DNA of 28,559 nucleotides from a virus: positions 1 to 28,559 of the IMG/VR virus record IMGVR_UViG_3300025892_000105; one strand, written 5' to 3'. The notes under the pieces are model-generated. The model was not told the DNA's origin, did not search any database, and saw only the letters and a list, made by a program, of their open reading frames with translations. Of the stretch, positions 15,850 to 24,986 are shown piece by piece. Every line of letters begins with the position of its first letter. Position 1 is the stretch's first letter. A program made the translations under genes and the position numbers.

Positions 15850-15857
15850 TGTCTTTC
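15830..15857 (+). other. 12-bp stem-loop across the stop codon before the tape measure gene
   Basis: GAAAGACGTCAC and GTGATGTCTTTC pair over 12 bp (one G-T) around an AAAA loop. The TGA stop (15847-15849) is in the 3' arm. No T-run follows, so it may be a weak terminator, an RNA processing site or an mRNA stabiliser. A TATTTATAA element begins 3 nt downstream. Confidence 0.6.
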
Positions 15858-15859
15858 AA

Positions 15860-15868
15860 TATTTATAA
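15860..15868 (+). promoter_or_regulatory. TATTTATAA element upstream of tape measure
   Basis: AATATTTATAACAAAAC, 18 nt before the ATG at 15887; nearly identical to the element before the 9589 gene over more than 12 nt. Confidence 0.4.
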
Positions 15869-15886
15869 CAAAACAATCCCATATAC

Positions 15887-18800
15887 ATGGCTAATTCTGA
15901 TGAAATAAAAAGACTAACAGCAGAACTTAAACGTTTAAGGTTAGAATTTGGAGAAACTGAAAATTATAAAATAGTATCTACTAATGAAGTAAATATTATT
16001 AAAGAGCTTAATTCACAGATCTTAGAATATAGAAATTCTTTAGATGAAATAGCAGATAGTTGGGGTACGGTTAAAGGAATTATTGATGATGTTCAAAAAC
16101 AATTTGGAAAATCTGCTGATGGTTTTAAAACAGCATTAAGTTCATTTAATAGACTTCAATCAATTAGTAATAAGTTTAGAGAAGATGCTTTAGGTCTTCA
16201 AAAAATGAGTTCTAAAGAGATTAAAAGTAATATTACAAACATTCAAAAAGAAATTGTTGTTCAACAAGAAGCATTAAATTTACTTATAGCAAAATCAAAA
16301 ACAGCAGAGGGGTTAACTGAGAATGAAAAAAATATGGTTGAGGAGCTACAATCTGAAAATATTCAGAATAAATTAGCTTTAAAAACTGCAAGAGCAAGAC
16401 TTACTCAAGAGCAAAAAATCCAAAAAACATTAGGTATAACAGGTACTGTTGTACAAGGTTTAGAAGGAACCTTTAAGAAGATAGGAATGAATGCTGATTT
16501 CTTTGAAGACTTAAATGAAGATATGTATGAAGCTGCCAAAAGTGGTAGTAAACTAAAAGTAGCTTTAACAGGTCTTAAAGGTATTGGAAAAGGTATAGCA
16601 GGACAATTAAATGATCCTGTAGTAATATTTGGTTCTATTTTTAAAGGACTAAAAGCATTATATCAGCTAACTGGTAAATTTATAAAACAACAAAAAGAAG
16701 CATTTTTAGCTACATCTGGAGCTTTTGGTAAAGGAGCAATTAAAAATATGGAAAGTACTCAAGGTTTATTTGAGAACTTAACAGCATCTGCTAATGCTTT
16801 AAGAACAGAACTAGGTTTTGTTCCCGATGTAAATAAACAAATACTAACCGGAGTTCATACTTTAGTAGATGGGTTTGGGATGTCAGGAGCTGAAGCTGCT
16901 AACTTATTTAAACTTAGTGAAGAATTAGGAATTAGTGTAGCTGATATGCCGGGTCATATCGCAGGATTAGGAGGTGAAATGGAAGCTGCTAGTGGAATGG
17001 CTATTGACTTCCAAGAAGCTATGGGAATTGTAGCTAACGCTAGTGCTAGTACTAGATTTAATATGAAAGGTAGTGCTAATCAATTAATAAGAGCAGCAAA
17101 CTTTGCTTCTCTTTTAAATATGAGCATGTCTGATATTCAAAATGCAGCTGAATCAACTTTAGACTTTGAAAGTTCTATTCAAAAAGAAATGGAAGCTGAA
17201 TTATTTTTAAATAAAAACTTAAATTTAGAAAAATATAGATATGCAGCTCTAACTGGAGATGCTACAACACAAGCTTCAGAATTACAAAGATTAATTAAAG
17301 AAAATGGTCCTTCCTTAAAAGGTAATGTTTTAGCTCAACAGAAATTTGCAGATGCTTTAGGAATATCAAAAGAACAACTTGCAGAGTCTATTGAATCTAT
17401 GGAACTTCAAGAAAAATTAGGATTTAAGGCTGTGGGTACTCAAAAAGCTCTAGATATTTTAATGAAACAAGGCTTAACTAAAGAACAAGCTATGTCTAAG
17501 TTAAGGCAACAAGGTGCAGATGGAGTTACAAACGCTATTGAAGCTGAAAAAGCATTTCAAAATAGATTTGAATTAGCTCAAAGAAAATTCCAAGAAGCCT
17601 TTACAGGTTTAGCCGAAAAAATATTTTCACCATCAAATATGGCTAAAATTGATAAAATGATTAGCGCTTTTGCAGATTTTATGGGAGGTCCTGTAATGCA
17701 AGGTGTTATTAATTATCTTCCCCACATAGCAGCAGCCTTAGCAGCTTTATCAGTTCTTAAAATGTTCAATCCTATCCAAAATGTAGGAATAATGAATGTA
17801 GCTCGTATGAATGGTGGTATGGGTGGAGGTGGTATGGGTGGAGGTGGAGGTGGTTATGGTTCTAGTGGTAGTGGTGGAAAAAGAGGTAAAAAAGGTAAAG
17901 GTAGTAGAGGTAGAGGTAGTAGAGGTAGAGGTAGAAGAGGTGGAAGAAGAGGTGGAAGAGGAAGAGGATTAGGTGGATTAGCTATTGGGTTAGGAAGCAT
18001 GTTAGCTATGGATATGGCACTTAGTAGTGCTGATAATGCTATAGCTGGAGATGAAGGTGGAGATGGTGGTGCTTCAACGTCAGCAATGGGTACTGGAATG
18101 TTAATGAATACTGGAATAGCAGGTGCTGAAGTAGGTGCCGATGTTATAGGTAATAATATAGCAAATAAAGGGGCTAAAGCTACTAGCTCTGGTGGTGGAT
18201 TTTTATCTAAACAAATGGCTAAATTAAAAGGAGCAGGAGGAGGAATGTTAAATTTAGGTGCTAAAGCCAAAGATTGGGTAGGGTCAAAAATCGGAGGTAT
18301 TTTTCCTAAAATATTAGGAACAATTAAAAAACCATTAAGAGGAGTTTTAAGTAAAATTCCATTAGTTGGTGCTATTATCGAAGCTATATTTACTGGAATG
18401 GATGTAAATGCTATTGCAAAATCACAAGATTTATCCAAAGAAGAAATGTATGCCGATATGGGAGCATCCGTAATATCAGGAGGATTAGGATTAACAATGG
18501 GTTCATTAGCAGCAGCAGCAGTTTCATCTTTACAAGCTGTAGGTATACCAGGTTGGTTACTCTCAGGAGCTGCTTTTATGGGGGGTGATTGGTTAGGAAG
18601 ACTATTAGGTAATGCTATTTCAGACCATATAGGAGGACCTTTATTAGGTAAATCTATATTTGATTTATTTTATAAAGATGCACCTAAAGAAATGGCAACT
18701 GGAGGTATTGTAACTGGACCTACAAATGCTATAGTAGGAGAAGCAGGTGCTGAAGCTGTTGTACCATTAAATGAATTTTATGCTAAAATAGACGAACTCA

Positions 18801-18889
18801 TACAAGTAGTTAAAGATGGGGGGGATGTTTATTTAGATGGAGCAAAAGTAGGTAAATCTTTAGTTATGGCGACTTCTAAAATAGGTTAA
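15887..18889 (+). CDS. Tail tape measure protein
   Basis: A 1,000-residue protein in the usual place after tube and chaperone-like genes. Residues 1 to about 190 are charged and coiled-coil-like. A long helical middle (about 190-620) has Ala/Met-rich amphipathic stretches. Residues about 642-692 are a striking Gly-rich then Arg/Lys-Gly tract (GKRGKKGKGSRGRGSRGRGR and on). Hydrophobic segments follow near 693-712 and 860-905, suitable for membrane insertion during DNA ejection. The C-terminus has ATGGIVTGPTNAIVGEAGAE, a motif found near the end of many tape measure proteins. By the tape measure rule, 1,000 residues would fit a tail of roughly 150 nm (about 0.15 nm per residue), though non-helical tracts make that approximate. 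Confidence 0.9.
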   Translation: MANSDEIKRLTAELKRLRLEFGETENYKIVSTNEVNIIKELNSQILEYRNSLDEIADSWGTVKGIIDDVQKQFGKSADGFKTALSSFNRLQSISNKFREDALGLQKMSSKEIKSNITNIQKEIVVQQEALNLLIAKSKTAEGLTENEKNMVEELQSENIQNKLALKTARARLTQEQKIQKTLGITGTVVQGLEGTFKKIGMNADFFEDLNEDMYEAAKSGSKLKVALTGLKGIGKGIAGQLNDPVVIFGSIFKGLKALYQLTGKFIKQQKEAFLATSGAFGKGAIKNMESTQGLFENLTASANALRTELGFVPDVNKQILTGVHTLVDGFGMSGAEAANLFKLSEELGISVADMPGHIAGLGGEMEAASGMAIDFQEAMGIVANASASTRFNMKGSANQLIRAANFASLLNMSMSDIQNAAESTLDFESSIQKEMEAELFLNKNLNLEKYRYAALTGDATTQASELQRLIKENGPSLKGNVLAQQKFADALGISKEQLAESIESMELQEKLGFKAVGTQKALDILMKQGLTKEQAMSKLRQQGADGVTNAIEAEKAFQNRFELAQRKFQEAFTGLAEKIFSPSNMAKIDKMISAFADFMGGPVMQGVINYLPHIAAALAALSVLKMFNPIQNVGIMNVARMNGGMGGGGMGGGGGGYGSSGSGGKRGKKGKGSRGRGSRGRGRRGGRRGGRGRGLGGLAIGLGSMLAMDMALSSADNAIAGDEGGDGGASTSAMGTGMLMNTGIAGAEVGADVIGNNIANKGAKATSSGGGFLSKQMAKLKGAGGGMLNLGAKAKDWVGSKIGGIFPKILGTIKKPLRGVLSKIPLVGAIIEAIFTGMDVNAIAKSQDLSKEEMYADMGASVISGGLGLTMGSLAAAAVSSLQAVGIPGWLLSGAAFMGGDWLGRLLGNAISDHIGGPLLGKSIFDLFYKDAPKEMATGGIVTGPTNAIVGEAGAEAVVPLNEFYAKIDELIQVVKDGGDVYLDGAKVGKSLVMATSKIG

Positions 18890-18898
18890 TATTTATAA
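18890..18898 (+). promoter_or_regulatory. TATTTATAA element upstream of small tail gene
   Basis: The element begins 1 nt after the tape measure stop and 30 nt before the ATG at 18929, within a 39-nt gap. Confidence 0.4.
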
Positions 18899-18928
18899 TA
18901 AAAACACAAACAATTAAAATTTAAAATT

Positions 18929-19225
18929 ATGGCAGAATCAATCTTAAAATCATTTGACGCAAACGGTTCCCCGTTAGCTGTCCCAGTATCTCCAGCAAAT
19001 GGATTCACTCCTGATGCTGTTAGTGTTGTAGGTAATTCTCAACTTCATAACCAATATTCTAATATTGGTGATCCTGAGTTAAATAAACCAGCATATACTA
19101 ATTTTGGAGCAGGAGCTATGGAATATACTAATCCCCCAACTTCACAGTTAGGAGAAGCAACACAAGCTTACCAAGAACCTGTAAACAGATACTCTAACAA
19201 TGCCCCAGAAGAAAGGTCATTCTAA
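18929..19225 (+). CDS. Small Asn/Pro-rich protein, unknown function
   Basis: A 98-residue protein rich in Asn, Pro, Ser, Ala and Tyr with little predicted secondary structure, no membrane segment and no cysteine. It starts MAESILKSFDANGSP and ends in an acidic-basic EERSF. I do not recognise a family. It sits between the tape measure and a large baseplate gene and is read in the same direction with a 10-nt gap to the next start, so a minor baseplate, tube-cap or assembly role is plausible. An A-rich leader and a TATTTATAA element precede it, and its good coding character makes it a real gene. Confidence 0.65.
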   Translation: MAESILKSFDANGSPLAVPVSPANGFTPDAVSVVGNSQLHNQYSNIGDPELNKPAYTNFGAGAMEYTNPPTSQLGEATQAYQEPVNRYSNNAPEERSF

Positions 19226-19235
19226 ATTTGTTTAA

Positions 19236-21386
19236 ATGCCTTTAATAACCTCTACTACACTTTTAAATAAGTATAAGTTTGGAGTAGGGCCTAATTATGA
19301 CGAACGTGGTGGGGGTAATAGTAATCAACCCTATATCAAACGTGATATACCTGGGGTCCAGTATAACAATCCAAACCAAACTTTTGAATCCGTTATGGAA
19401 GGAGATCTTCCTGTTAGGTCAGGTCCTGATTTTCTTATTAGGAATGGATTTTTAGCACCTTTAGATGCTGCAAGAGATGTAAGTAGATTAGCACAAATGT
19501 TTGTAGATACAAGATCTCCTAATGGTCTTTTATTTATAGCAAAAGAAAATGTACTATCACGTACAGCTAATAAAACTCAAGCTTCCGTAGGAATAGGTTA
19601 TGGTGGAGCTACTGATTTATATTTAGAAAATACTCCAACAGGAGTTAGAATGGGAGGTGGTGCTAATGTAAATGCAGGTATTTATACTCCTCTTTCAACA
19701 TTAGGACAAGCTTTAGGAGGTTTTGCAGGGGCACATTTAAATTTATTAGGTTTAGATCCTACCTCCCCAGTAAGTGGAGTAGTAGAAGGAGGATTATTTC
19801 CAGGTGCAGGTTTAACTACTTATGAAAGTGTAGTAGGTCAAGAAAAAACTTTAAATATAAACCCAAACACTCCTGATGGAGGTCCTAATAGATTAGTAAA
19901 TTTAAAATATTTTATAGATGAAGATGGAACTACTCCAAAAGTAAATTTATTAGAATATGCAGGAGGCCCAGGTGCTGTTTTAGGTATAGGAAATACAAAT
20001 ATTAAATTTGCAGATCAAAGAACAGGAGCTGCAAATAAAAATGGGATGGGTATTATAAATAATACTTATCAAGTAGGACAAAATAATAGATCAACAAATG
20101 AAGCAATAACTGGAAGTTTTACTTTTGATTATAGAGGTAGAGGAGTATCAAATGCAACTTCCCAATATGTTTTTCTTAACCCATCAGTTGATCCTAATAA
20201 AGCATTTTTATCTAATGGTTTACCTGCTATAGAATTAGGACCTAATGGTCCTTATCAGACATTTAAAACATCTGTAAATTCAATTATAATAGGAGAAGAA
20301 GGTCAAACCCTTCAAACTAATAATGAGGTTTTATATGCTAATAATTCAATTACCTATAATCAAAAACAACTAACAGAAAAAGATAATGTAATAGAAGGTG
20401 GGCAATCTTCTTTATACCCCACAGATTTTAGAAAAGAGTTATATACATACCCTAATAGTGGAAGTGCTCCTACAGATAACCCATCCAACCCAACAACAGG
20501 AGGTACACAAACGTCAACTGTATTATCATTATCCCCATCATATAGAAATAAAAATAAAGATGTAAGACTTAATCAAGGTCAACCTGGAAAAACAGGAGGT
20601 CAATTAAGAGATACTAATAATGGAAGTAAAAATGTTTGGAATTATGGAATAGCAGCCACGGAATTAGAAGCACTAGATAAAATTACAGCTATGCCCATGT
20701 ATTCAGGTGTAGGTCCTGATGTTAATCAACCTATTAATGATTTAGTAAAATTTAGAATAGCTGCAATTAACAATAATAAATCAAATGGTGAAGCCGTTTA
20801 TATGCACTTTAGAGCATTTTTAGATGGTTTTTCTGATGCTTATACTTCAACTTGGAATCCTGTAAACTATGTAGGTAGGGGAGATACTTTATATAATTAT
20901 GGAGGATTTGGAAGAACAATTAGCATGGGGTTCACAGTTGCAGCCCAATCAAAAGCTGAATTAATTCCAATGTATAAAAAGTTAAATTATTTAGCCTCAA
21001 CTTTAGCTCCTGATTACACTGAATCTGGATTTATGAGAGGAAATTTAGTTAGATTAACAGTTGGTGGGTATTTATATGAACAACCTGGATTTATTACTTC
21101 ATTAACTTATGATGTACCCCAAGAAAGTTCTTGGGAAATAGCTTTAAATGCTGAAGGAGGATCAGATAAAAGTGTTAAAGAACTTCCACATATGATTAAA
21201 GTAAGCGGGTTTGCATTTACTCCTATTCATACATTCCTACCACAAAAACCAAATAATGCAAATTTCCCAACTGAAAGGTATATAGCATTATCAAATGGTG
21301 TAAATAGCAATTATAATGATGTATATGAAACTTATCAACCTAATGCTGCATCAGGTGGTGATGGTGATAATAACTTAAGCACATAA
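19236..21386 (+). CDS. Large baseplate protein, possibly tail-tube-cap-like
   Basis: A 716-residue protein without catalytic motifs. The N-terminal two thirds are Gly/Asn-rich and contain an Ala/Gly-rich helix-prone patch (TLGQALGGFAGAHLNLLGLD, about residues 155-174). The C-terminal part (about 500-690) is the most ordered: DLVKFRIAAINN, MHFRAFLDGFSDAYTSTWNP, YVGRGDTLYNYGGFGRTISM, PMYKKLNYLASTLAPDY and GNLVRLTVGGYL. This pattern resembles a conserved baseplate protein that follows the tape measure in cyanophages and other T4-like phages (gp48/gp54-like tube caps or baseplate initiators; from memory). Its TAATG stop overlaps the next start, so baseplate genes are coupled. Structural role likely, exact name uncertain. 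Confidence 0.65.
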   Translation: MPLITSTTLLNKYKFGVGPNYDERGGGNSNQPYIKRDIPGVQYNNPNQTFESVMEGDLPVRSGPDFLIRNGFLAPLDAARDVSRLAQMFVDTRSPNGLLFIAKENVLSRTANKTQASVGIGYGGATDLYLENTPTGVRMGGGANVNAGIYTPLSTLGQALGGFAGAHLNLLGLDPTSPVSGVVEGGLFPGAGLTTYESVVGQEKTLNINPNTPDGGPNRLVNLKYFIDEDGTTPKVNLLEYAGGPGAVLGIGNTNIKFADQRTGAANKNGMGIINNTYQVGQNNRSTNEAITGSFTFDYRGRGVSNATSQYVFLNPSVDPNKAFLSNGLPAIELGPNGPYQTFKTSVNSIIIGEEGQTLQTNNEVLYANNSITYNQKQLTEKDNVIEGGQSSLYPTDFRKELYTYPNSGSAPTDNPSNPTTGGTQTSTVLSLSPSYRNKNKDVRLNQGQPGKTGGQLRDTNNGSKNVWNYGIAATELEALDKITAMPMYSGVGPDVNQPINDLVKFRIAAINNNKSNGEAVYMHFRAFLDGFSDAYTSTWNPVNYVGRGDTLYNYGGFGRTISMGFTVAAQSKAELIPMYKKLNYLASTLAPDYTESGFMRGNLVRLTVGGYLYEQPGFITSLTYDVPQESSWEIALNAEGGSDKSVKELPHMIKVSGFAFTPIHTFLPQKPNNANFPTERYIALSNGVNSNYNDVYETYQPNAASGGDGDNNLST

Positions 21387-21706
21387 TGAATAGATACGCT
21401 GACATAAAACAAATTAAAAATACAAACCCAAATGTGGGAACTTTAGGTACTAAGTATTATGTAAATGTTACTTATCCTGAAATTACACCAAGTGCTAGTG
21501 ATATTTGGGTAGAAACTGAATTTGGGGATAGGTTAGATTTATTAGCAAATCAATTTTATCAAGATGTTACTTTATATTGGATAATAGCATGTGCTAATCC
21601 TAATAAAGTAAATATGGGTTCTCTGTATTTAACAGAAGGAACTCAATTAAGAATTCCTACAGAAATAGTATCTATAGTAGACAGTTATAACTTAATTAAT
21701 CAGTAA
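21386..21706 (+). CDS. gp53: gp53-like baseplate wedge protein (LysM-type)
   Basis: A 106-residue protein. Residues about 38-95 have a LysM-like pattern: ETEFGDRLDLLANQFYQDVT, then LYWIIACANPNKVNMGSLYL and TEGTQLRIPTE. That is the fold of the conserved part of T4 gp53 and of small LysM tail proteins (such as phage P2 gpX) that connect baseplate and tube. It is shorter than T4 gp53 (196 residues). The ATG overlaps the preceding stop in TAATG, and the hub gene starts 4 nt after its end, so it belongs to the baseplate operon. It would join wedges to the hub or bind peptidoglycan. Confidence 0.75.
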   Translation: MNRYADIKQIKNTNPNVGTLGTKYYVNVTYPEITPSASDIWVETEFGDRLDLLANQFYQDVTLYWIIACANPNKVNMGSLYLTEGTQLRIPTEIVSIVDSYNLINQ

Positions 21707-21710
21707 TGTT

Positions 21711-24700
21711 ATGCCCAATAATTTTTTAGGACTACCATTCGCCCCATTTGTTAGAAAACAAATAAATACTAGACAAAATGCTTTAGGAAAATATGATAAT
21801 ATACCTTCTAAAGACCTTCAGTATTATAATTCCAAAACCCCATTTTTAAGACTAGCTAGTTCTGTAAATGTAACTAATGAAGGTCCTGATAATACAGAAT
21901 TAGAAAATAGTGTATTAAAAAAATTAATAAATTTAGGGTATGATCCTGAAATTATAACAGGAAAAGCATTAGCAACTAATTGTATTTTACAAGGGGGTGT
22001 TGTAAATACTGTTGATACTGATGAAAACGGTGAATTTTCTACAAATGCCTCATTTTCAGGTTTAAAATCAGGATTAAATAATGGAAGTACTTTAAGTGGA
22101 GCTTATGGGTGGGGAGGTATATCAGAAAGAGGGTTTGTTCCTATGCCAGGTATAATAAACGCTAATGTCCAATATTATAATAATGGAGCTTTAAATAAAG
22201 CAGTAGTAAATTTTAAATGTTTTTCTAAATCCCAATTTCAACTTATTGATGTTCTTTATTTAAGACCTGGATATACTGTACTTTTAGAATTTGGGTGGAG
22301 TCAATATTTGGATAATGATGGAAATTTACAATCTTTTAGTGAATTTTATACACCACCCTTAAGTAAATTACTTAATGGACAAAGTGATCAATTTGAAATG
22401 AATCAATTAATTTCATCTACAAAGAAACAACATTCGGGGAATTATGATGCTGTGTATGGTAAAATTAGTAATTTTAATTGGAAATTTAATATAGATGGAA
22501 GTTATGATTGTAGTTGTATCATTACGGGTATGGGGGATTTAATAGAATCTTTAAAAGTAAATATTACAAACCCATCAAAAGTAAAACTTACAGACAACTC
22601 TCCTAATGCTACAGGAAGTGCTGATAATCCACCAGAACCCCCAATTATTGCAAACGCAGATGCAACAGTAATTAATCAAGAATTATTTAAAATTTACCAA
22701 TCTAGCACAGGTACTTTAACTATTTCAACTTCAGATTATACAATTCCATCATTTAAAAATGAAGAGGGTATTATTGGAGATATAACTTATGCTGGGAGTA
22801 AATTAGTAGTACCAGGTACTACTTGTGATATTGAACAAAATCAATCACCTCAAGTATTTTTAAAATATGGAGCATTTTTAGCTTATCTCCAAAATACAGT
22901 ACTTATCTATGATGCGGATAAACCTCTTGTAACGTTTGATATGGATTTTCAAAACATTAATAATGATGAAAATGTTATTTTAAGAGTACCAGGACAATTC
23001 TCATCAGATCCTAGGGTTTGTTTAATACCTTATACTAATACTAATTTAGGAGATGCTGGAGATACAGGACTAAACATGCCTGATTGTTTATTAAACCAAG
23101 AATTAAAAAAATCTAATTATTTTTTTGAAGGTGAAGGATCTTTTACAGGTAGATTATCAAATATTTTTATTAATATTAATTTTTTAGCTGAAGCATTAGC
23201 AAATTCTCCCAAAAATGAAGATAATTCTATATCTTTATTATCTTATTTAAAAACTATAAATCAAAGTATTATTCAATCTTTAGGAGGAATTAATGAATTT
23301 GAAGTTAAATTAAATGATGATAATACTAAAATTAGATTTATAGAAGATATTCCTCAAAGATTTATAGGAGAACAAGAAAGTGAAGATGAATATACTAGAT
23401 TTAATGTTTTTGGGGTAAAACCTGGTATAAATGGAAGTTTTGTAAAAAATATAGATTTACAAGCTGATATCTCCCCAGAATTATCTTCTATGATAGTTAT
23501 AGGATCTCAAACTAATTCAAATCAAATATCAGCAAATGCTACTACTTTTGGAAACTATAGTGCAGGATTAATAGATAGGATTATACCAGAAAAAAAATCA
23601 TTTTCCCCGGATCCTAATGATCCATCAAATGATTCATCAGTAGATAAAACAATAAAATCAAATTGGGACAATAATATTAATAATGTTCAAAATGGGTTAT
23701 TTAACACAACTTATGGAGGTTTAAAATGGGTTTCTGCAAACTTATCATCATTAAACCAACATAACTCTACCCATGCTAGTTTAATATTAGGGGTATTAAC
23801 AACTCCTTCTCCAGAAGAAAAAGCACAGTTAGCGGCACCATTTTTTTTACCTTTTAAATTAAATTTAGAAATATATGGATTAAGTGGGATGAAATTATAT
23901 GAAAAGTTTTTAATAAGTCAAGATATTTTACCCCCATCTTATGAAAGAGAAGCAGTTGATCTTCAAATTAGAGGTTTAAATCATGATATTAACCCCACAA
24001 CGTGGACTACCCAAATAGAAGCTTTCTCAGTTCCATCAAATAAAGATTTAGGAGCCCCAAAAAGACCAGCACAATTAAAATCAGTAATAACAACACAACA
24101 ATCTGGAGGAGGAAGTGGTCCTTTACCATCCCCATCAATTGTTGAACCACCTCCATCATTAAACCCTGAATCTTTAACTAGATTTAATGCTATGCAAGCT
24201 AGTTATAATGCCGTATTTGCTAGAGATGGAGCAGTAAGTGGTATGTGTGCACAATGGACCTATAATTTAGCTGTTAATTATATAGAATATTTAGAAGGTA
24301 GATCTATAAGTGGCCCTAAATTAAAAGCTGGGGGTAATGCTAATAATAATAATGAATATTATAACAACTTAACAAAATTAGGATACACTAAAACTATTTC
24401 TAGAGGATTAACAAAAGACCAGTTACAAAATTCAATAAATAACCCATCCTCCCCTTGGGGTTATGGTGATGTAGTAGCTTATTATGCTAATGATAAACCT
24501 GCATCGGGGGCAATTACTCATTGGCAATATGGTCATACTCAAATTTATGTAGGAACAATTAATTCATCAAAATGGTCGACTTCAACAGCTACTAATTATG
24601 GTACTAGTTTTGTGTATGCAGGTAGAAATAGTAACAATTGGGATCTTTTAGTATTTAGAGCCCCATCAGATTCAGAACCAACAACAACAACATCATCAAC

Positions 24701-24980
24701 AACAACATCATCAACTACCACTACAACAGGTAATTTTGACCAACAAAATGTAACAAATGAGTATATTGAAGATTATTTTACGGGAGCAGCAATAACAGCT
24801 TCAACACTTCAAGTTGGGGATGAATTTTATTATCAAATTGAATATAATAATAATGGAACAACAGTTTATGGTCAAGGATTTGGAACCGTTGGTGATCAAG
24901 GAGCATTAAGTACAGCTAGAAACATAGCCATTGCTTCCGCAAAACTGAAGGCAAAAGGTGAAATAATAAATAATCTATAA
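21711..24980 (+). CDS. Giant baseplate hub protein with CHAP peptidoglycan hydrolase
   Basis: A 1,089-residue protein. The first 820 residues or so are beta-rich with segments typical of hub or tail-tip proteins (YTVLLEFGWSQYLDN; ISNFNWKFNIDGSYDCSCII; DINPTTWTTQIEAFSVP near 765-780). A proline-rich spacer then leads to a CHAP-type cysteine amidase/endopeptidase domain at about 825-965, with the catalytic Cys in SGMCAQWTYNLA (Cys about 846) and His in GHTQIYVG (about 942), plus the typical WGYGDVVAYY. A Thr/Ser-only linker (about 990-1007) and a small alpha/beta C-terminal domain follow. It probably serves the role of T4 gp27 plus gp5, locally digesting the cell wall during injection. This start is preferred because it follows the gp53-like stop by 4 nt. 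Confidence 0.8.
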   Translation: MPNNFLGLPFAPFVRKQINTRQNALGKYDNIPSKDLQYYNSKTPFLRLASSVNVTNEGPDNTELENSVLKKLINLGYDPEIITGKALATNCILQGGVVNTVDTDENGEFSTNASFSGLKSGLNNGSTLSGAYGWGGISERGFVPMPGIINANVQYYNNGALNKAVVNFKCFSKSQFQLIDVLYLRPGYTVLLEFGWSQYLDNDGNLQSFSEFYTPPLSKLLNGQSDQFEMNQLISSTKKQHSGNYDAVYGKISNFNWKFNIDGSYDCSCIITGMGDLIESLKVNITNPSKVKLTDNSPNATGSADNPPEPPIIANADATVINQELFKIYQSSTGTLTISTSDYTIPSFKNEEGIIGDITYAGSKLVVPGTTCDIEQNQSPQVFLKYGAFLAYLQNTVLIYDADKPLVTFDMDFQNINNDENVILRVPGQFSSDPRVCLIPYTNTNLGDAGDTGLNMPDCLLNQELKKSNYFFEGEGSFTGRLSNIFININFLAEALANSPKNEDNSISLLSYLKTINQSIIQSLGGINEFEVKLNDDNTKIRFIEDIPQRFIGEQESEDEYTRFNVFGVKPGINGSFVKNIDLQADISPELSSMIVIGSQTNSNQISANATTFGNYSAGLIDRIIPEKKSFSPDPNDPSNDSSVDKTIKSNWDNNINNVQNGLFNTTYGGLKWVSANLSSLNQHNSTHASLILGVLTTPSPEEKAQLAAPFFLPFKLNLEIYGLSGMKLYEKFLISQDILPPSYEREAVDLQIRGLNHDINPTTWTTQIEAFSVPSNKDLGAPKRPAQLKSVITTQQSGGGSGPLPSPSIVEPPPSLNPESLTRFNAMQASYNAVFARDGAVSGMCAQWTYNLAVNYIEYLEGRSISGPKLKAGGNANNNNEYYNNLTKLGYTKTISRGLTKDQLQNSINNPSSPWGYGDVVAYYANDKPASGAITHWQYGHTQIYVGTINSSKWSTSTATNYGTSFVYAGRNSNNWDLLVFRAPSDSEPTTTTSSTTTSSTTTTTGNFDQQNVTNEYIEDYFTGAAITASTLQVGDEFYYQIEYNNNGTTVYGQGFGTVGDQGALSTARNIAIASAKLKAKGEIINNL
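24679..24729 (+). repeat. ACA/TCA triplet repeat encoding a Thr/Ser linker
   Basis: A run of ACA, TCA and ACT codons encodes about 17 consecutive Thr/Ser residues between the CHAP domain and the C-terminal domain. It is a flexible linker, prone to slippage and a possible O-glycosylation stretch. Confidence 0.75.
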
Positions 24981-24986
24981 TAAATT

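Noticed and set aside
17854-18438. Long reverse-strand open frame opposite the tape measure gene
   Set aside because: Its Pro/Leu-rich translation is the antisense of the Gly/Arg-rich tract; no other reverse-strand gene exists nearby.
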